A stretch of DNA of 64,000 nucleotides, taken from NCBI GenBank assembly GCA_019192545.1, contig JAHCMI010000039.1, positions 1-64,000 of the forward strand. The letters run 5' to 3'. The notes beneath the pieces are model-generated. The model did not search any database, was not told the origin of the DNA, and saw only the letters and a list, made by a program, of their open reading frames with translations. This document shows positions 19,749-29,206 of this stretch, one piece after another. Every line of letters begins with the position of its first letter. Position 1 is the stretch's first letter. The position numbers were made by a program, and so were the translations under genes. The stretch comes from Rivularia sp. MS3. GTDB taxonomy: Bacteria; Cyanobacteriota; Cyanobacteriia; Cyanobacteriales; Nostocaceae.

Positions 19749-19878
19749 AAGTAGGTTGGCGTTGAAAATTGTAATTAGGGCAAGGCAGTCGGCAGTCGGC
19801 AGTCGGCAGTGGGAATAAGGGTTTAAGGCTAATTTACATTTTGTTATATAGTTCTGTTTTTTTCTGCCGACTTACTTA
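19749..19878 (+). repeat. Dispersed element family 1, copy 2 (with heptamer array)
   Basis: Ends aagtaggttggc and gccgacttacttaa. The central array (19784-19811) is four units of ggcagtc, quite different from the heptamer of copy 1, although both flanks (gttgaaaattgtaa; gggtttaagg.taatttac) match. It ends 65 bp before the start of the next glycosyltransferase, within its likely leader. Confidence 0.8.
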
Positions 19879-19942
19879 ACAACTAAAAGCTAACAGCTAA
19901 CAACTTTTAATAAACCAAATTTTTAAACTCAAAATAAAAATT

Positions 19943-21205
19943 ATGCGTATTGCTTACCTGACGGGAGAATATCCTAGAGCTACAGATACTTTTATTCAAC
20001 GTGAAGTTGCCGCACTTCGCCAACAAGGAGCAGAAGTACATACATTTTCTGTACGCCCTACCGGCGAAGAGCATATGGTAGGAAAAGAACAAAAACAAGA
20101 GCGCAGCCAAACTTTTTATATTCTGCCTCCCAGCCCTTTGAAATTAGCAAGGGCGCATTTTAATTTATTAATCGCTTCGCCGAAACGATATTTACAAGCC
20201 CTGAAATTAGCTTACTCAACCAGATTGCACGGGCTGCGGGGAAATCTTTATCAATTGTTTTACTTTTTGGAAGCGGGTATTCTTGCCCGAGAAGTAAATA
20301 AAAGACAAATTCCCCACCTGCACAACCATTTCGGAGATTCTAGCTGTAGCGTTGCCATGTTAGCAGCAGAATTAGGAGGCTTTAGCTATAGTTTTACATT
20401 ACATGGCCCCTATATTTTCTTTCAGCCGTATCATTGGAGACTAGATGAGAAAATTAATCGAGCCTTATTTGTAAGTTGCATTAGTAACTACTGCCGCAGC
20501 CAAGGAATGATATTTGCACCGTTTACAGAATGGAAAAAAATGCAGATAGTTCACTGCGGTATAGACCCAAAATTATTTAAATCAGTATCTCATCAAGGCA
20601 AAGGAAATCGTCTGCTATATGTCGGTAGACTCTCTGCTGCTAAAGGTTTACCGATACTTTTAGAAAGCTTAGTTTATTTGAAACAACGTTATCGAGATGT
20701 CCTATTAACAGTAGTTGGTGACGGAAGCGATCGCGCTGCTTTAGAGCAAATGACTGTTGATTTCGGATTGACTGATAATGTCAAATTTGTTGGCTATAAA
20801 TCGCAATCGGAAGTACGTGAATACTTTGAACAAACAGATGTATTTGTTTTATCCAGCTTTGCCGAGGGAGTACCTGTAGTATTAATGGAAGCAATGGCGG
20901 CAGGAGTTCCGGTAGTCGCTCCCCAAATTGCCGGAATCAGCGAATTAGTAGAAGATAATCTCAGCGGCTATGTGATACCCGCAGGTGATAAAACATCTTT
21001 AGCCCAAAGCATAGAAAAGTTATTAAGCGACGGTGAGTTAAGAGCTAAATTCGGTACCGCAGGCAGAAATAAAGTAGAAAAAGAATTCAATATAAATTTG
21101 GAAGCTCAAAAACTCTATCAGGTAATGAATAAAGCATTAACTCCAACCGAGCAGTTAACCGTAAACAGCAAACAGTTATCAAAAGTTAGTGGTTTGTCTC
21201 ATTAA
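19943..21205 (+). CDS. Glycosyltransferase family 4
   Basis: A 420-residue retaining GT-B enzyme. The N-terminal YLTGEYPRATDTFIQREVAALR (about 4-25) resembles colanic-acid-type glycosyltransferases. HLHNHFGDSS, LLYVGRLSAAKGLPILLESL and SSFAEGVPVVLMEAMAAGVPVVAP (EX7E) follow. It adds a sugar during assembly of the local glycan. The last 20 or so residues (EQLTVNSKQLSKVS) are encoded by degenerate heptamers (21152-21179, cagttaa-like), so the C-terminus seems extended into a repeat. ATG start. Confidence 0.87.
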   Translation: MRIAYLTGEYPRATDTFIQREVAALRQQGAEVHTFSVRPTGEEHMVGKEQKQERSQTFYILPPSPLKLARAHFNLLIASPKRYLQALKLAYSTRLHGLRGNLYQLFYFLEAGILAREVNKRQIPHLHNHFGDSSCSVAMLAAELGGFSYSFTLHGPYIFFQPYHWRLDEKINRALFVSCISNYCRSQGMIFAPFTEWKKMQIVHCGIDPKLFKSVSHQGKGNRLLYVGRLSAAKGLPILLESLVYLKQRYRDVLLTVVGDGSDRAALEQMTVDFGLTDNVKFVGYKSQSEVREYFEQTDVFVLSSFAEGVPVVLMEAMAAGVPVVAPQIAGISELVEDNLSGYVIPAGDKTSLAQSIEKLLSDGELRAKFGTAGRNKVEKEFNINLEAQKLYQVMNKALTPTEQLTVNSKQLSKVSGLSH

Positions 21206-21218
21206 ATATGACAAGTTC

Positions 21219-21284
21219 GTAGTTGCGCTACTCTACGAGAAAACTTCGTTTACAGCGCACAGAATAGCGCTAAAGCGCAACTAC
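21219..21284. terminator. Bidirectional terminator between convergent genes
   Basis: Arms gtagttgcgct (21219-21229) and agcgcaactac (21274-21284) form an 11-bp perfect stem with internal secondary pairing. They fill the 90-bp gap between a plus-strand and a minus-strand gene that end toward each other. Confidence 0.65.
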
Positions 21285-21295
21285 AAACCCTATTC

Positions 21296-22540
21296 CTACT
21301 TTGCCCAGTCCATAGGCTCCACAGAATCAAACGAAGTAGTCATTTTATAGGGAGAGCCAGTTTCTAAAGAATCTTGGATTGCCAAGACAATTTCGTTATT
21401 GTGCAGCGAAAATCGAGATGACAGCCGACAGGGGCGATTTTCCATAATCGCATCAGCCATTTCTGCAACACCACGACAAAAATCCATTTGTTGTGCGCCT
21501 CTATATCCAAGTTTCGGCGCTTTCTTAACTAAACGATATTTTTGTTTCCAAACACCTTCAAGCCTTTTACGTCCAATTGTCAGGCTGCGACGAATATAAA
21601 CTGGCGCTCCATAAAACCAACAGTCATCAATACCGAGTATGCCGTCATCTCCAATAATTCTTAGAGAATGGTCGTGAGGTGCGACAATACTACAGGTTAA
21701 TCTAGCAACTACTCCAGAAGCGAATTTAATACAAGCCACAGAAAAATCTGGAGCATCAACCTCTATTGGTAAATCAGTTTTCTTATCTGGAATTAAACAA
21801 GAGGAAAAAGCAGAAACTGTTTCAGCCGGGCCGAAAAATGCCGTCAGCCAATTCACATAATACCCTGCATGTTCTAAAGTACAGCCTACTTCAAATTCAT
21901 CTTTATATGGCCAAGGCGTGCCAGATTCGCTCAACCACTTTTGATAAGGCATTTGATGAACTAGCCCGTCATCCATTTCCGCGTAGACTACCCGAACTTT
22001 CCCTACTTTATTTTCTCGCAATGCTTTCCATATAGTTTGCGCGCTTTCACTCAATAAACTACAAGGTGCGGAGGAAAGATATAAACCTTTAGCTTCGGCA
22101 ATGTCTACCAATTCTTTAGCCTGCGCCATTTCCATAGCGAAAGGTTTTTCAGAATAAACGTGCTTCCCGGCTTCCAAACAAGCTTTCGACACTTCATAAT
22201 GACTGCGGGGGTTAGTTAAATTTAATACTATCTCAACCTTATCATCAGCAAGTAAATCGTTTAAACTCTCGTAAACATGAGAAATATTATAGTATTGAGA
22301 AAACTTAGCAGAGCGATCGCTAATCTTATCCATAACTCCCACTAGCTTCAACTGCGGATGCATCGAGAGAGTTTTTAGATAATAATCGGCAACATAACCG
22401 CAACCAACAATAGCAATAGATTTATAGGACAAATTATTTCGATTGCCATTTTGGTTGGCTGAATATGTAGGCTTTTTTACAGATATTGAATCCGTCTTTC
22501 TAACCAAGTTAGAAATTTTGAATACATTTTTAAGCAGCAT
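21296..22540 (-). CDS. Gfo/Idh/MocA family oxidoreductase
   Basis: A 414-residue NAD(P)-dependent sugar oxidoreductase. The Rossmann motif IAIVGCGYVADYY is near residue 42, VYSEKPFAME (the conserved EKP) near 129, and an alpha/beta substrate domain follows. Such enzymes oxidise or reduce sugar nucleotides or inositol-like compounds. The 40-residue N-terminal extension before the Rossmann fold is longer than usual. The ATG at 22540 is the only upstream start, and I see no internal ATG just before the fold. It lies in a same-strand run with the GT2 gene 53 bp upstream. Confidence 0.83.
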   Translation of the reverse strand: MLLKNVFKISNLVRKTDSISVKKPTYSANQNGNRNNLSYKSIAIVGCGYVADYYLKTLSMHPQLKLVGVMDKISDRSAKFSQYYNISHVYESLNDLLADDKVEIVLNLTNPRSHYEVSKACLEAGKHVYSEKPFAMEMAQAKELVDIAEAKGLYLSSAPCSLLSESAQTIWKALRENKVGKVRVVYAEMDDGLVHQMPYQKWLSESGTPWPYKDEFEVGCTLEHAGYYVNWLTAFFGPAETVSAFSSCLIPDKKTDLPIEVDAPDFSVACIKFASGVVARLTCSIVAPHDHSLRIIGDDGILGIDDCWFYGAPVYIRRSLTIGRKRLEGVWKQKYRLVKKAPKLGYRGAQQMDFCRGVAEMADAIMENRPCRLSSRFSLHNNEIVLAIQDSLETGSPYKMTTSFDSVEPMDWAK

Positions 22541-22593
22541 AGACTTTTATTGATGATTAATGGTTATTCTTTGTTCCTAGCATCTAACTCTTA

Positions 22594-23595
22594 TCAACTA
22601 ACTGCCGCACTTTTATATTCAACAATGGCGCGTTTCTTTCCTAATAACCGAGATAAATGAAACTGAATCTGACCTATAAGTCCGGGAAATTTATCCAGAA
22701 CACAGAATAGACCGTAAAACAATCCATCCACAGAAGTAACTCCCTTAGCCCTGGCATATTTATATACGCGAGAAAATAATATACTATAAGCCAATAAAAG
22801 TAAAATTATACTTGCACCTCCAGTAAACCACGCAGTAATTAAGCTTAATAAGGGTAATATTAAACCCCAAACCCAAATTCTGCGACTTTCTTTAACCCAG
22901 TGTTTTTCCGGAGGTTTACCGTGGAGCCAAGCCCCTTCGGCATAAGCATGTCCGTTACGAATCGAACGCTTCCACCATTGGTTAAAATGCATTATTTGAG
23001 CATCATGTAAAGTCATTTGGGCATCAATACGCATGATTGTGCCGCCAGATTGCCGCAAGCGCACGCATAATTCTGGTTCTTCTCCAGCAATTAAAGTTGG
23101 ATTAAAGCCTCCAACCCGTTTTAAAGCGGTGACACGCATCATTGCATCACCACCACAGGCTTTTGCTTCACCTACAGGGGTATCCCATTCAATATCGCAC
23201 AATCGGTTGTAAACAGAGTTTGTCGGAAATTCTTCCTTTCTCCTGCCACAAACGACTACAACTTCAGGTTGGGCATTAAATACCTTGATAGCTTTTTCTA
23301 GCCATCCTTCTACTACCAAACAATCTCCATCAACAAATTGAACGAATTCAGTAGATGGTTCTATTTGCAGTAGATATTCAAACCCTTCATTCCTTGCCCG
23401 CGCCGCAGTAAAAGGAATCGACAAATCTAATTCGACAACGTTAGCGCCGAGACTGCGAGCTAAATCTACGCTGCCATCATTAGAGCCAGAATCGACATAA
23501 ACAACCGTTTTTACCTGCCCCAATACAGATAATAGACATTGTTTGAGGCGATTTCCTTCATTGCGTCCAATTACAACTACCCCGATTGAATTCAC
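22594..23595 (-). CDS. Glycosyltransferase family 2 with membrane anchor
   Basis: A 333-residue inverting GT-A enzyme. The N-terminal GVVVIGRNEGNRLKQCLLSVL, VYVDSGSNDGS and QFVDGDCLVVEGW (the D-x-D metal site, about 90) are followed by CGGDAMMRV. One or two hydrophobic segments near 250-280 (ILPLLSLITAWFTGG, IILLLLAYSILF) anchor it in the membrane. It lies in a same-strand run with the downstream oxidoreductase. Likely role: sugar addition at the cytoplasmic face. Confidence 0.85.
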   Translation of the reverse strand: MNSIGVVVIGRNEGNRLKQCLLSVLGQVKTVVYVDSGSNDGSVDLARSLGANVVELDLSIPFTAARARNEGFEYLLQIEPSTEFVQFVDGDCLVVEGWLEKAIKVFNAQPEVVVVCGRRKEEFPTNSVYNRLCDIEWDTPVGEAKACGGDAMMRVTALKRVGGFNPTLIAGEEPELCVRLRQSGGTIMRIDAQMTLHDAQIMHFNQWWKRSIRNGHAYAEGAWLHGKPPEKHWVKESRRIWVWGLILPLLSLITAWFTGGASIILLLLAYSILFSRVYKYARAKGVTSVDGLFYGLFCVLDKFPGLIGQIQFHLSRLLGKKRAIVEYKSAAVS

Positions 23596-23679
23596 TCCCC
23601 TACTCTCCTTTTTTTAATCATCTATTGCCTACTGTACTAATCTTTCCCATTAATTCTGCGGGGTACAGAGTTTATAATC

Positions 23680-23747
23680 GTAGGTTGGGTTAAACACAGA
23701 TAAACCCAACTCGGGTGTTGGGTTGCGCGGAGCTTAACCCAACCTAC
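23680..23747. repeat. 68-bp element with 14-bp perfect inverted ends
   Basis: Ends gtaggttgggttaa (23680-23693) and ttaacccaacctac (23734-23747) are perfect inverted repeats. The interior repeats the gttgggtt/aacccaac motif in nested fashion, so the whole can fold as one long hairpin. It is related to 10092-10173. Confidence 0.75.
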
Positions 23748-23878
23748 CTTCGAGATGTCTTTACCCCTCAAAATTAATATGGTGGAATACTAGCATTTGA
23801 AATTGTTTTACGTTTAGGAGCAGGTTAACGCATTTTGCAAAGCAATTTTATAACTTTAACCTTTAACCTCTAACCTTT

Positions 23879-24529
23879 CTAACCAGCTTCAAAAGGTTTA
23901 TAGGCAGCGTAGGACTTTTCTAATAATAATTTTCGTTCTACATAAAACTGGCTTTGTGGAAACAGTTCCTCCATCCGATTTCTAGACAGCACTCTCGTAC
24001 CTCTTACCATTTCAGTCCAGACTGGTAATTCCTTCTCCCACCTGCGATGTAAATTTTGCCGCATTAATTCCGGCAATAACCAATAACCAATAACCCCCGT
24101 ATGAGGTTCAATCGGCCAATAATTGCTTGGAGTTTGTACCCAATAACCTTTAGCTAAGCGAATCACTTCTGATGCAAAATTAGCCTGCTTTGCTTCATCT
24201 CCTACATGTTCGATAACAGAATTACTGAATACAATATCAAAGGATTTATCTGAAAAAGTATTGATTAAATTGGTTGCATCCCCTTCAACCAGGGTATATT
24301 TGCCAAACCTTCCGGTGTTTTTGTAAGAACCTGGTAGATTAACTAAGGTAACATCAAAATCATGGTCAAACCATTGCCACATAGGGAGATGTCCCCCTAA
24401 ATCGATAATTCTAGCGTTCGACGGCGGTTTAACTAAAGCCAAAAACCGCTTCATCCGCTCTAAACGCCAAGACTTACCGAATGAATTATGTTTTGCCCAT
24501 TCCGATGCTTTGGCATAAGCTACATGCAT
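23879..24529 (-). CDS. SAM-dependent methyltransferase (class I)
   Basis: A 216-residue methyltransferase. Motif I is IIDLGGHLPMWQWF (about 40), a variant with GGHLP. TLVEGDATNL and SFDIVFSNSVIEHVGDEAKQANFASEVIRLAKGYWVQTPS follow. The substrate is unknown, but its place among glycan genes suggests sugar methylation. The start MHVAYAKASEWAK is the only ATG before the fold. The ORF ends in a heptamer-rich aaccttt-like stretch (about 23850-23882), another case of an STRR touching a gene end. Confidence 0.8.
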   Translation of the reverse strand: MHVAYAKASEWAKHNSFGKSWRLERMKRFLALVKPPSNARIIDLGGHLPMWQWFDHDFDVTLVNLPGSYKNTGRFGKYTLVEGDATNLINTFSDKSFDIVFSNSVIEHVGDEAKQANFASEVIRLAKGYWVQTPSNYWPIEPHTGVIGYWLLPELMRQNLHRRWEKELPVWTEMVRGTRVLSRNRMEELFPQSQFYVERKLLLEKSYAAYKPFEAG

Positions 24530-24609
24530 TGTTCTCTGGTTTATTGTTTGTAAATGAATATTTTTTTGATATTTACAATTGGTAGAAGCACCAATTATCT
24601 AAACTGACG

Positions 24610-25917
24610 CTAATATCTATATCTTCGATATTTACGCCTTAATTTCGTTTTTTTAAAGCCTTGATGCTGATTTTCATTTATTACCTTTTGAGGCTTTTTC
24701 TGAGGCACGGAAAGAGCAGTAGCCACAAATAAAACCCAGTATATATTAGCCAAACGTAAAAGATAGCTTTCCATAATGTTATTTAGACCTAAAAATAACA
24801 GAAAAGCTAAAGGCCAAATTTCTTCGGGGCTTCTTGCAGCATAAGCTCTTTTCAACGCTTTTGCAAAAGCCACTATAAAACTAAATGAAAACAGTGCTAA
24901 ACCTATTAACCCTACGTCAAGAGCAAAGTCTAAATAGCCATTATGACCGTGAGGTGCTACAAATTGACTTGAAAGGGTACCGCCAACAATTGCAGGATAC
25001 TTGGTTCCTGGTGCCCAAAAGGCTCCACGACCGTATCCCAACCAAGGTCTTTCCATAATGAACTTAATCATCATACCCCACATTGGCGTTCTTCCGGTTA
25101 AAGTCGGGTCTTTTCCCATACTTCCTAAAAGTGCCGTCCAGTTAGTTAGAATAAAAGTCCCAACGATTCCTACTACTAATACTGTTAAGTCCAAATAAAC
25201 AACAGATATTTTTCCTTGCCAGCGAAAAGTGCGATAAAAAATTAACGTTACTGCGAGCAAAACGCAGACAACCATTGCTGTTTTAGAAGTAGAAAGCACA
25301 ATTACAGATAAAGGTAAGCATAGCCCCAACCATTTATAAAAACTTCTTTTCGGATTTTCTACAGGCAATAGAAAAAATGACAGCGAGCCAATAAGCATCA
25401 TGCTGCCAAGAGTATTTTTATAATCGTAAATTCCCTTCCAAGAACCGGGATGGTCGGCTCCATGTTTACCAATTGAAGGAATTCCTAAAGCGAATATTAA
25501 AGTTAATACAGAACCTATTCCAAAAGTCCAAGCAACCAGCCTAACTTGCTCTTTTAACGTATAACGCGAAGCAAAATATAATGCGAATGTAGTCATTTGC
25601 CATACTTCACGACCGACAAGAGAAGTATAGGTTGGTATATCCGACCAAATATAGGATAGTAAAATTAATACGACTAATACCCATAGCACCCAATCCCTAG
25701 AAGCAACCGTTAAAGATTTTCTCCAACGAAGCAAAACTAAAATAGTCGAACTAACCCAAATAAAATATCTAATAGAAGTAATAATATATGCCGGAATAAT
25801 ACCTGGAGTTGGTGGGGTTGAAGCTTGGTTCCCTCCTACTAATAGCCCTCCGGAAAAAAAAGTCAAAGCTAAAACTGTAAACCATTTTTCAGCTATTTCT
25901 AAATATTTATAATTCAT
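24610..25917 (-). CDS. O-antigen ligase / Wzy-like polymerase
   Basis: A 435-residue polytopic membrane protein with about 11 membrane segments and a large loop between late segments. GRTPMWGMMIKFIMERPWLGYGRGAFW and HGHNGYLDFALDVGLIGL (about 275-340) are the hallmarks of the Wzy_C/O-antigen ligase family, including the conserved loop histidine. It would polymerise or ligate the glycan exported by the flippase at 15094. The basic tail (KKTKLRRKYRRYRY) is probably cytoplasmic. Confidence 0.87.
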   Translation of the reverse strand: MNYKYLEIAEKWFTVLALTFFSGGLLVGGNQASTPPTPGIIPAYIITSIRYFIWVSSTILVLLRWRKSLTVASRDWVLWVLVVLILLSYIWSDIPTYTSLVGREVWQMTTFALYFASRYTLKEQVRLVAWTFGIGSVLTLIFALGIPSIGKHGADHPGSWKGIYDYKNTLGSMMLIGSLSFFLLPVENPKRSFYKWLGLCLPLSVIVLSTSKTAMVVCVLLAVTLIFYRTFRWQGKISVVYLDLTVLVVGIVGTFILTNWTALLGSMGKDPTLTGRTPMWGMMIKFIMERPWLGYGRGAFWAPGTKYPAIVGGTLSSQFVAPHGHNGYLDFALDVGLIGLALFSFSFIVAFAKALKRAYAARSPEEIWPLAFLLFLGLNNIMESYLLRLANIYWVLFVATALSVPQKKPQKVINENQHQGFKKTKLRRKYRRYRY

Positions 25918-26034
25918 ATTTATGAGCTAAATCAATTATAGAAATGAGTTGGGAATTATGATGAGGTATCGTGTCTTTTACCACAGATGGCGGGCATTTG
26001 CTATTTATTCAAGCAGTGGTAGATAAATATATTT

Positions 26035-26161
26035 AGGAATGGCCGCAACTGGCATGTTTTTCTCGTAGGGTGCTGTGACACTTTGACTAATTCTGAACGT
26101 AGTAATAACATGCAGGCTGTGTCACGCACCAACCGGCATTGTGACAATTGCGGCCATTCCT
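26035..26161. mobile_element. MITE-like element family 2, copy A (127 bp)
   Basis: Perfect 14-bp terminal inverted repeats aggaatggccgcaa (26035-26048) and ttgcggccattcct (26148-26161). A second copy in opposite orientation is at 51839-51964. The interior has no coding capacity and shares tagggtgctgtgac and gtcacgca with the other copy. Size and ends fit a non-autonomous element or an intergenic hairpin repeat. Confidence 0.78.
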
Positions 26162-26279
26162 GATATTATCTATCATATTTAATGTGGTGGAATAATGATA
26201 GTAGATCCACCATATTAATTTTGATGAGTAATCAAAGAAATATACTCCTCAACTCCTCAAAACTAATATGGTTGACTCT

Positions 26280-26396
26280 AAGTAAGTCGGCATAAATAAA
26301 GTATAGCTATGTAACATGCGGGTAAATTCTCATTTAACCCTTATCGCTACTTGCTACTTGCCACTATTAACTACAACTTTCAACGCCAACCTACTC
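26280..26396 (-). repeat. Dispersed element family 1, copy 3
   Basis: Reverse-oriented relative of copies 1 and 2: aagtaagtcggc at the left (26280-26291) and gccaacctact near the right. The flank gctatgtaacatgcgggtaaattct is shared. The centre (26345-26372) is a degenerate ctacttg-type heptamer run. It lies 41 bp past the end of the GT2 gene that follows on the minus strand. Confidence 0.78.
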
Positions 26397-26436
26397 TACT
26401 TAATACCCCGTACATTCATATCTCCTGAACCCTCAG

Positions 26437-27642
26437 CTAAGTATTTACAGAATCCCTTTGCGTACGAACCCACGCTTTTTGACGTTTAACTAGAAACTGA
26501 AAATAAAGAGGAATTTTCCACAGAATATAGAAAGGAACGCTTAAAAGCTGGAACAACGGTAAATCGCTACGTCCAAACTTTGCCCAAGCCGATATTATGG
26601 CGACGAATAGCAAGCTTCCGGCTAAACCTAAGATAATCGTCGGTAACCATATTCCTAATAGCAATGACGTTATCAACGAAAAAATGGTCATCCCCAACCA
26701 AGCAATTACCAATAACGACAATGGTGGTACGCACAAATCTAAAGCACTAACAAGCAAATCAAGTCGTCTCTGTTTTACTGCTTCTTTTGACAGCAAAGGA
26801 ACATAAGTTAACAAAGTTTGTAAATGCCCGTGTTCCCACCTGGTTCTTTGCCCTCTAGCCGCTTGCACTTCTTGCGGTAAATATCCGGTGACATTTGATT
26901 GGGGACAAAAAACTGCTGGATAACCGGCTAAGCTCAAATCAAAACCCAGTTTCATATCTTCGACAATATCACCGCTAGCAATATCGACAGAATTAATTAC
27001 CTCCCAAGGAAAAGCCATTCCAGTTCCAGTTAATAAACAAGGTTGTCCTAACTGACTTAACCCATAAGGACGAACTAAATTTTTAACCTTAAAAGCAAAT
27101 GCTGAAATTAATGCTTTAGGACTAGGATTATTAGATTTTGCGATTAAATAAGTTGCTTGCACCGGTTTACCAGTAGCTAAAGCCTTTTGAGCTACCCGCT
27201 CTACAGCATCTTTAGCAACTAAACAATCGGCATCAACAAAAACAACTACATCTGGCGGTTGAGATTCAAGATAATTCAATCCATAGTCGAGAGCGTATCC
27301 TTTTCCTCTGAGATTGGGGTTTTTACGCTCGATAACTTTAACACCTGTAGAGCGAGCAATTTCCGCTGTTGCATCCGTGCAATTATCAGCAATTACGACT
27401 ATATCTTGTGAATTATTTAACTTCGCTTTCAAATCTTCTAAAGTCGAACGAATTACAAGTTCTTCGTTGTGAGCGGGAATCAAAACTGTAAAATTAATAT
27501 CTTTAGCTTGTTTCCATTGATTATTTCTGACCGGAATAACCGGTAGCAGTGCAGTTATAGACTCAATAAAAAGTATGCTGCATAGAATAAACAATCCACC
27601 AGCAATAACTAGTAAAACACTGTTAAGAAATCCAATTATCAT
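26437..27642 (-). CDS. Membrane glycosyltransferase family 2 (BcsA/HAS-like)
   Basis: A 401-residue processive-type GT2. An N-terminal membrane helix (about 1-25) precedes the catalytic core with VLIPAHNEELVI, VVIADNCTDAT, VVFVDADCLV (D-x-D), VEDMKLGFDL (the ED motif) and QRTRWEHGHLQ (Q-x2-RW). Three or more C-terminal membrane helices follow (about 290-385). It probably synthesises or extends a polysaccharide at the inner membrane. All catalytic motifs are intact. Transcribed alone on the minus strand. Confidence 0.87.
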   Translation of the reverse strand: MIIGFLNSVLLVIAGGLFILCSILFIESITALLPVIPVRNNQWKQAKDINFTVLIPAHNEELVIRSTLEDLKAKLNNSQDIVVIADNCTDATAEIARSTGVKVIERKNPNLRGKGYALDYGLNYLESQPPDVVVFVDADCLVAKDAVERVAQKALATGKPVQATYLIAKSNNPSPKALISAFAFKVKNLVRPYGLSQLGQPCLLTGTGMAFPWEVINSVDIASGDIVEDMKLGFDLSLAGYPAVFCPQSNVTGYLPQEVQAARGQRTRWEHGHLQTLLTYVPLLSKEAVKQRRLDLLVSALDLCVPPLSLLVIAWLGMTIFSLITSLLLGIWLPTIILGLAGSLLFVAIISAWAKFGRSDLPLFQLLSVPFYILWKIPLYFQFLVKRQKAWVRTQRDSVNT

Positions 27643-28443
27643 AGCTCACACACCCTCAATCAGTTTTACAAATCAAAATTGCTCTATCTAAGTAGTTGGT
27701 AGTAGTTCGTATTTGCATCTTGCATAATTCTCTGCCCAAACAAACCCAGGAATACTTATCAAATCAATATGAAACCAGGTTTCTCAGATTAATGCAAAAT
27801 GTCAGTCTTATAAAATCAACTTGTCAAGAACAATAATCCGTGAATTTAGACTTCTAACGGCTGTTGCTTTGTACCCGCTCTCTAATAGACTTACCAAGCC
27901 CTTTCTCCTAACTGAGACGCTCCGCGCACGGGCTTAAGTAATAAGTAACAAGTAATAAGTAATAATATTGCCCGAAAATGGTATAAAGCCTCGTACACAG
28001 CAGACAACAAGAAATTAGATTCAAATCAATGCTTGAATACTTTGATTTCAGACAGAGGTATTACTCATTACTTGCGAACGAATCACCATCGGCAGCGTCA
28101 GTTTATCCATAGTGCCTTCTTGAGATAGCTGATAAGTGCGGTTGTCGCGACTGCGGGGCATCCTGCCCGCTTCCAATATACGAATTAAATACACAACAGC
28201 TTATCTAGTTTCAACACCAACCTAATTGTCAAATCTATTTTATAATTCAGATTAGTAAATCAATTTTGCCAGAGAAAATCCTATTTATTTCGTATTTAGG
28301 TAGCGATAATCAAGCCTGAAAGAGGATTGCCTAAAAAATTTCTGTCTCGGCTTTCAAACAGAAGTTAATCAATACAAAACTCAGGTATTAAATCGAAATA
28401 GATAGTAAAATTCTAAAATCGGCATTGATTACTCGTCCATACT
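27643..28443. other. 800-bp intergenic region with a heptamer array
   Basis: No supported gene. Bases 27936-27963 are four tandem heptamers (aagtaat type). A gagacgctccgcg motif (27913) and a gcggggcatcctgcccgc hairpin (about 28159) are repeat fragments. A minus-strand open frame ending at 28048 is discussed among the rejected items. Confidence 0.5.
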
Positions 28444-29037
28444 TTAAACTTTCTCATCCTGCTGACTTACCTTAGACTTGACAATAGTAGCCGGTATACC
28501 CACTGCCGTAGCTCCGCTCGGAACATCCCGTAAAACGACTGCATTCGCACCAATTGCAGCACCATCTCCAATCGAGATGTCGCCAAAAAGCTTTGCGCCC
28601 GCGCCTATATTGACTCTTTTTCCAACTTTCGGAGCGTCCATCGGACGATCCAAATAGCGATTTCCCAAAGTTACACCTTGACGAATAATCGAATCATCAC
28701 CAATACTAGAGCATCCATGAACTACTATCCCACTTTGATGTTCGATAACTACCCTTCGTCCTAATCGAGCGGTAGATGGTATTTCAATTCCATAACCATT
28801 ACGAATCTTGCGAAACATCATTTTATATAAAATGCTTAAAGGCGATCGCAGCATCCTGTACTTTACAGTCATTCGCCAAACTCCAAAGCGATAAACCGCT
28901 ATTGCTCGAAATCCCGGTCTAGTCCAATCTTTACCGTGAGCAATCCAATCTTCTTTTAACTGCTGCGGTAAACTTAAACTTTGTTCTTTTAATATTAATC
29001 GCCTGCGTTCGGCTGCTGTACTGACTTGGGCACTCAT
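28444..29037 (-). CDS. Hexapeptide-repeat acetyltransferase (serine acetyltransferase-like)
   Basis: A 197-residue left-handed beta-helix acyltransferase. An alpha-helical N-terminus (about 1-75) precedes the hexapeptide repeats: ARLGRRVVIEHQSGIVVHGCSSIGDDSIIRQGVTLGN, VGKRVNIGAGAKLFGDISIGD and AAIGANAVVLRDVPSG. The fold and catalytic His region resemble serine acetyltransferases, including EpsC-type enzymes in exopolysaccharide loci, so it probably acetylates a sugar using acetyl-CoA. Same strand as the kinase gene 169 bp upstream. A second modification enzyme, beside the acyltransferase-3, fits an acetylated glycan. Confidence 0.8.
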   Translation of the reverse strand: MSAQVSTAAERRRLILKEQSLSLPQQLKEDWIAHGKDWTRPGFRAIAVYRFGVWRMTVKYRMLRSPLSILYKMMFRKIRNGYGIEIPSTARLGRRVVIEHQSGIVVHGCSSIGDDSIIRQGVTLGNRYLDRPMDAPKVGKRVNIGAGAKLFGDISIGDGAAIGANAVVLRDVPSGATAVGIPATIVKSKVSQQDEKV

Positions 29038-29206
29038 GTTTATATCTCAATCATTAAATAAGCAATAAAAAACAATAAACGATTTATGCGGCGTTAGGTA
29101 ATTGAGGAGAACTGCAAACAAACATGACCTAATGAAATTCCTCATTTGCCTACAGATGTAATTTTGCCACATCTCCACAATTCCTAACTAAAAATTTTGC
29201 TTGAAT

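Noticed and set aside
28048-28200. Minus-strand frame ending KLTLPMVIRSQVMSNTSV, like the tail of a LacI-type regulator
   Set aside because: Only about 50 codons with an upstream stop, overlaps a dispersed gcggggcatcctgcccgc repeat, and the similarity is a few residues from memory.
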